DNA of 5,989 bases from Mycobacterium sp. (lineage in GTDB: Bacteria > Actinomycetota > Actinomycetes > Mycobacteriales > Mycobacteriaceae), in contig JAQTVU010000167.1 in assembly GCA_028706695.1 (NCBI GenBank), forward strand, positions 1-5,989, in the 5' to 3' direction. Both the position numbers and the translations under genes were made by a program. The notes under the pieces were generated by a model. The model did no database searches. It was given only the letters and a program-made list of their open reading frames with translations, and was not told the DNA's origin. Numbering within the stretch: position 1 is the stretch's first letter; each line of letters starts with the position of its first letter. Below, in pieces: positions 5,061-5,989 of the stretch.

Positions 5061-5076
5061 AGGTTCGGTCGAACCT
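5061..5076. repeat. 16-bp palindrome next to the transposase breakpoint
   Basis: AGGTTCG (5061-5067) and CGAACCT (5070-5076) are perfectly complementary with a 2-nt centre. It sits 15 bp after the point where transposase similarity ends. It could be an element-end site or a regulator site; nothing decides between them. Confidence 0.5.
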
Positions 5077-5277
5077 GTGCGCTTTCGGCCCTCCTGACCT
5101 TTCCGTGGGTCCGGGGCCGGTTGTTAATAGGCGCCGGCAAATGTTGGATCCCGTTTCCCGCACTTCTGGTTCGCCTTTTGGCGTCCCCACGTGTTGACGG
5201 GCATTCAGGGTGACCGCGTCTGGGTGGGGTACCGGCGCTGAGGGTGAGGATGCTTCGGCCCGATCGGAGCGGCGGCA

Positions 5278-5299
5278 TGGTGGCGATGTGGTGGCGATG
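5278..5299 (+). repeat. Exact 11-bp tandem duplication
   Basis: The unit tggtggcgatg occurs at 5278-5288 and 5289-5299 without mismatch. It lies in the unassigned segment, so no frame effect can be judged. Its size and perfection recall the 10-bp duplication at 670-689. Confidence 0.85.
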
Positions 5300-5485
5300 C
5301 CGGGTTGTTCCCGGGGCAGTGGTGGCGTGGGTTCGTCTCGGCGATCATCGCGGTGCCGGAACACCGTGGCGGGTCATCGACTGGCGCAGTGGCGGTTCCA
5401 CGTCGGAGGGCCAACACCAGATGACCCCTTCCCAGCTCGCATCGTGGTAGACCATCCTGATGCCTCATGCCCACCCGAGCACCCA

Positions 5486-5600
5486 ATGATCGTCGTCCGC
5501 GCCGCCGAGTGGGCCGAGCAGGCCCTGGGCGACGGCGAGATCGACTGCCCGCACTCCGGGTGCGGCGGCACCCTCACCCGGTGGGGATACGGCCGCCGCC
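5486..5600 (+). pseudogene. DUF6431-like zinc-ribbon protein, N-terminal fragment
   Basis: From the ATG at 5486 the frame reads MIVVRAAEWAEQALGDGEID and CPHSGCGGTLTRWGYGRRR. This resembles the start of actinobacterial DUF6431 proteins, small zinc-ribbon/helix-turn-helix proteins that I recall occurring near transposases. A cysteine pair in CPHSGC and the Trp-Gly-Tyr-Gly-Arg segment are the recognisable parts. Similarity ends at about 5600, where antisense IS110 transposase sequence begins; the ORF runs on to 5635 with unrelated residues. Only about 38 residues of the original remain. The assignment is from memory of the family pattern. Confidence 0.55.
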
Positions 5601-5989
5601 GGCCGATAAGGCGGCGACTCCGAGCGCGCCTTTGAGGTAGCGGTTGCCGGGACGCGTCTTGGTCGACTTCACCCGCCCGGCGGATTCGTTGGATCCCGGG
5701 GCGGTGCCGGCCCAGGAGGCCAGATGGCCGGCGGTCGGGAGCTGAGTCATATCCCCGCCGGTTTCGGCGATGAACACCTCAGCCACGCTCCGGGAGAAGC
5801 CCGGGATACTGACCAGCAGCTCCCGGGCCGCGCGGAAAGGTTGCATGGACTCCTCGATGCGGGACGAGAGCCGTTCGATGTCGGCGGTGTGGGCGTCGAT
5901 ACGGTCGAGGAACAGCCGTGCCATGAACGCGTGGTGGGCGGTGAAGTGTCCGTGCAAGGCCTCGGTCAGCTGCGGGATCTTGTTGCGTA
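5600..5989 (-). pseudogene. IS110-family transposase, C-terminally truncated and partial at the window edge
   Basis: The minus-strand frame enters from the right edge as RNKIPQLTEALHGHFTAHHA and continues with FMARLFLDRIDAHTADIERL, a linker helix region. The conserved C-terminal Tnp domain (Transposase_20 type) follows: LLVSIPGFSRSVAEVFIAET, TAGHLASWAGTAPGSNESAG and KTRPGNRYLKGALGVAALSA. In IS110 enzymes this domain supplies the catalytic serine, while the N-terminal RuvC-like DEDD domain lies beyond the window. After ALSA (about 5600) the frame runs into unrelated residues and stops at 5574, so the usual last 80-100 residues are missing. IS110 elements use a bridge RNA encoded in their non-coding ends; that part is not visible here. 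The copy is probably dead. Confidence 0.85.

Larger units (their letters stand above)
5047..5485. other. Unassigned segment after the transposase breakpoint
   Basis: No gene is recognised on either strand over about 440 bp. The segment begins abruptly where transposase homology stops and ends at a DUF6431-like start. It contains a palindrome aggttcg-gt-cgaacct (5061-5076), an exact 11-bp tandem repeat (5278-5299) and a weak stem cggtg/caccg (5351-5366). It may be the 5' non-coding part of the mobile element to which the DUF6431 gene belonged. Confidence 0.4.

Noticed and set aside
5061..5076. LexA/SOS box
   Set aside because: The mycobacterial SOS box has TCGAAC and GTTCGA half-sites around 4 nt. 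Here the half-sites are in the opposite order with a 2-nt centre.
5047..5215. Possible group II intron or IS110 bridge-RNA segment
   Set aside because: A GTGCGC-like start and some stems drew attention, but no reverse-transcriptase frame, domain V pattern or defined element end could be seen.
1..5989. tRNA, rRNA or CRISPR array
   Set aside because: No cloverleaf with a GTTCGA-type arm, no rRNA-like segment and no regularly spaced repeat array were found on either strand.

Overview
The window looks like accessory chromosomal DNA of a mycobacterium, probably a slow-growing species. The evidence is high GC with strong G/C third-position use, two VapBC toxin-antitoxin modules of types common in the Mycobacterium tuberculosis lineage, a SEC-C/TPR-like protein of actinobacterial type, and fragments of actinobacterial insertion sequences. 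All family assignments come from reading the translations and from memory; no search was run.

Region by region: (1) 1-830 (+) is the dismantled remnant of a SEC-C metal-binding-motif gene that runs in from the left edge. It carries a premature TGA, a one-base insertion, an exact 10-bp tandem duplication and a probable large internal deletion. (2) About 953-1090 (-) is a possible C-terminal scrap of another gene. (3) 1124-1812 (+) is an intact vapB-vapC pair with ATGA overlap and a probably leaderless promoter. (4) 1894-2040 (+) is a second copy of the C-terminal part of the SEC-C gene, so the first TA module lies between two related SEC-C scraps. (5) 2312-2961 (-) is a second intact vapBC pair of the M. 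tuberculosis VapBC2/VapBC27 type, with an inverted-repeat operator over its -10 box. (6) 2991-3584 has no recognisable gene. It holds a TAGC-rich dyad (3311-3363) and a group of stem-loops (3442-3524). (7) 3585-4174 (+) is a DUF3800-like gene broken by one frameshift and one in-frame TAG. (8) 4237-5046 is an IS end with a 35-bp-period repeat and a frameshifted DDE transposase, cut just before its second catalytic Asp. (9) 5047-5485 has no assigned gene. (10) 5486 to about 5600 (+) is the N-terminus of a DUF6431-like zinc-ribbon protein, joined directly to a truncated IS110-family transposase (about 5600-5989, -) that leaves the window on the right.

Taken together, the only intact genes are the two toxin-antitoxin pairs. 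Everything around them is decaying genes or IS wreckage. This fits addictive TA modules persisting in a disposable, rearranging region. I see no new multi-gene system. The most interesting points are the shared architecture of the two vapB promoters (TANNNT box exactly 6 nt before the ATG, overlapped by dyads), the duplicated SEC-C segment flanking the first module, and the unexplained dyad and stem-loop group between 3311 and 3524.
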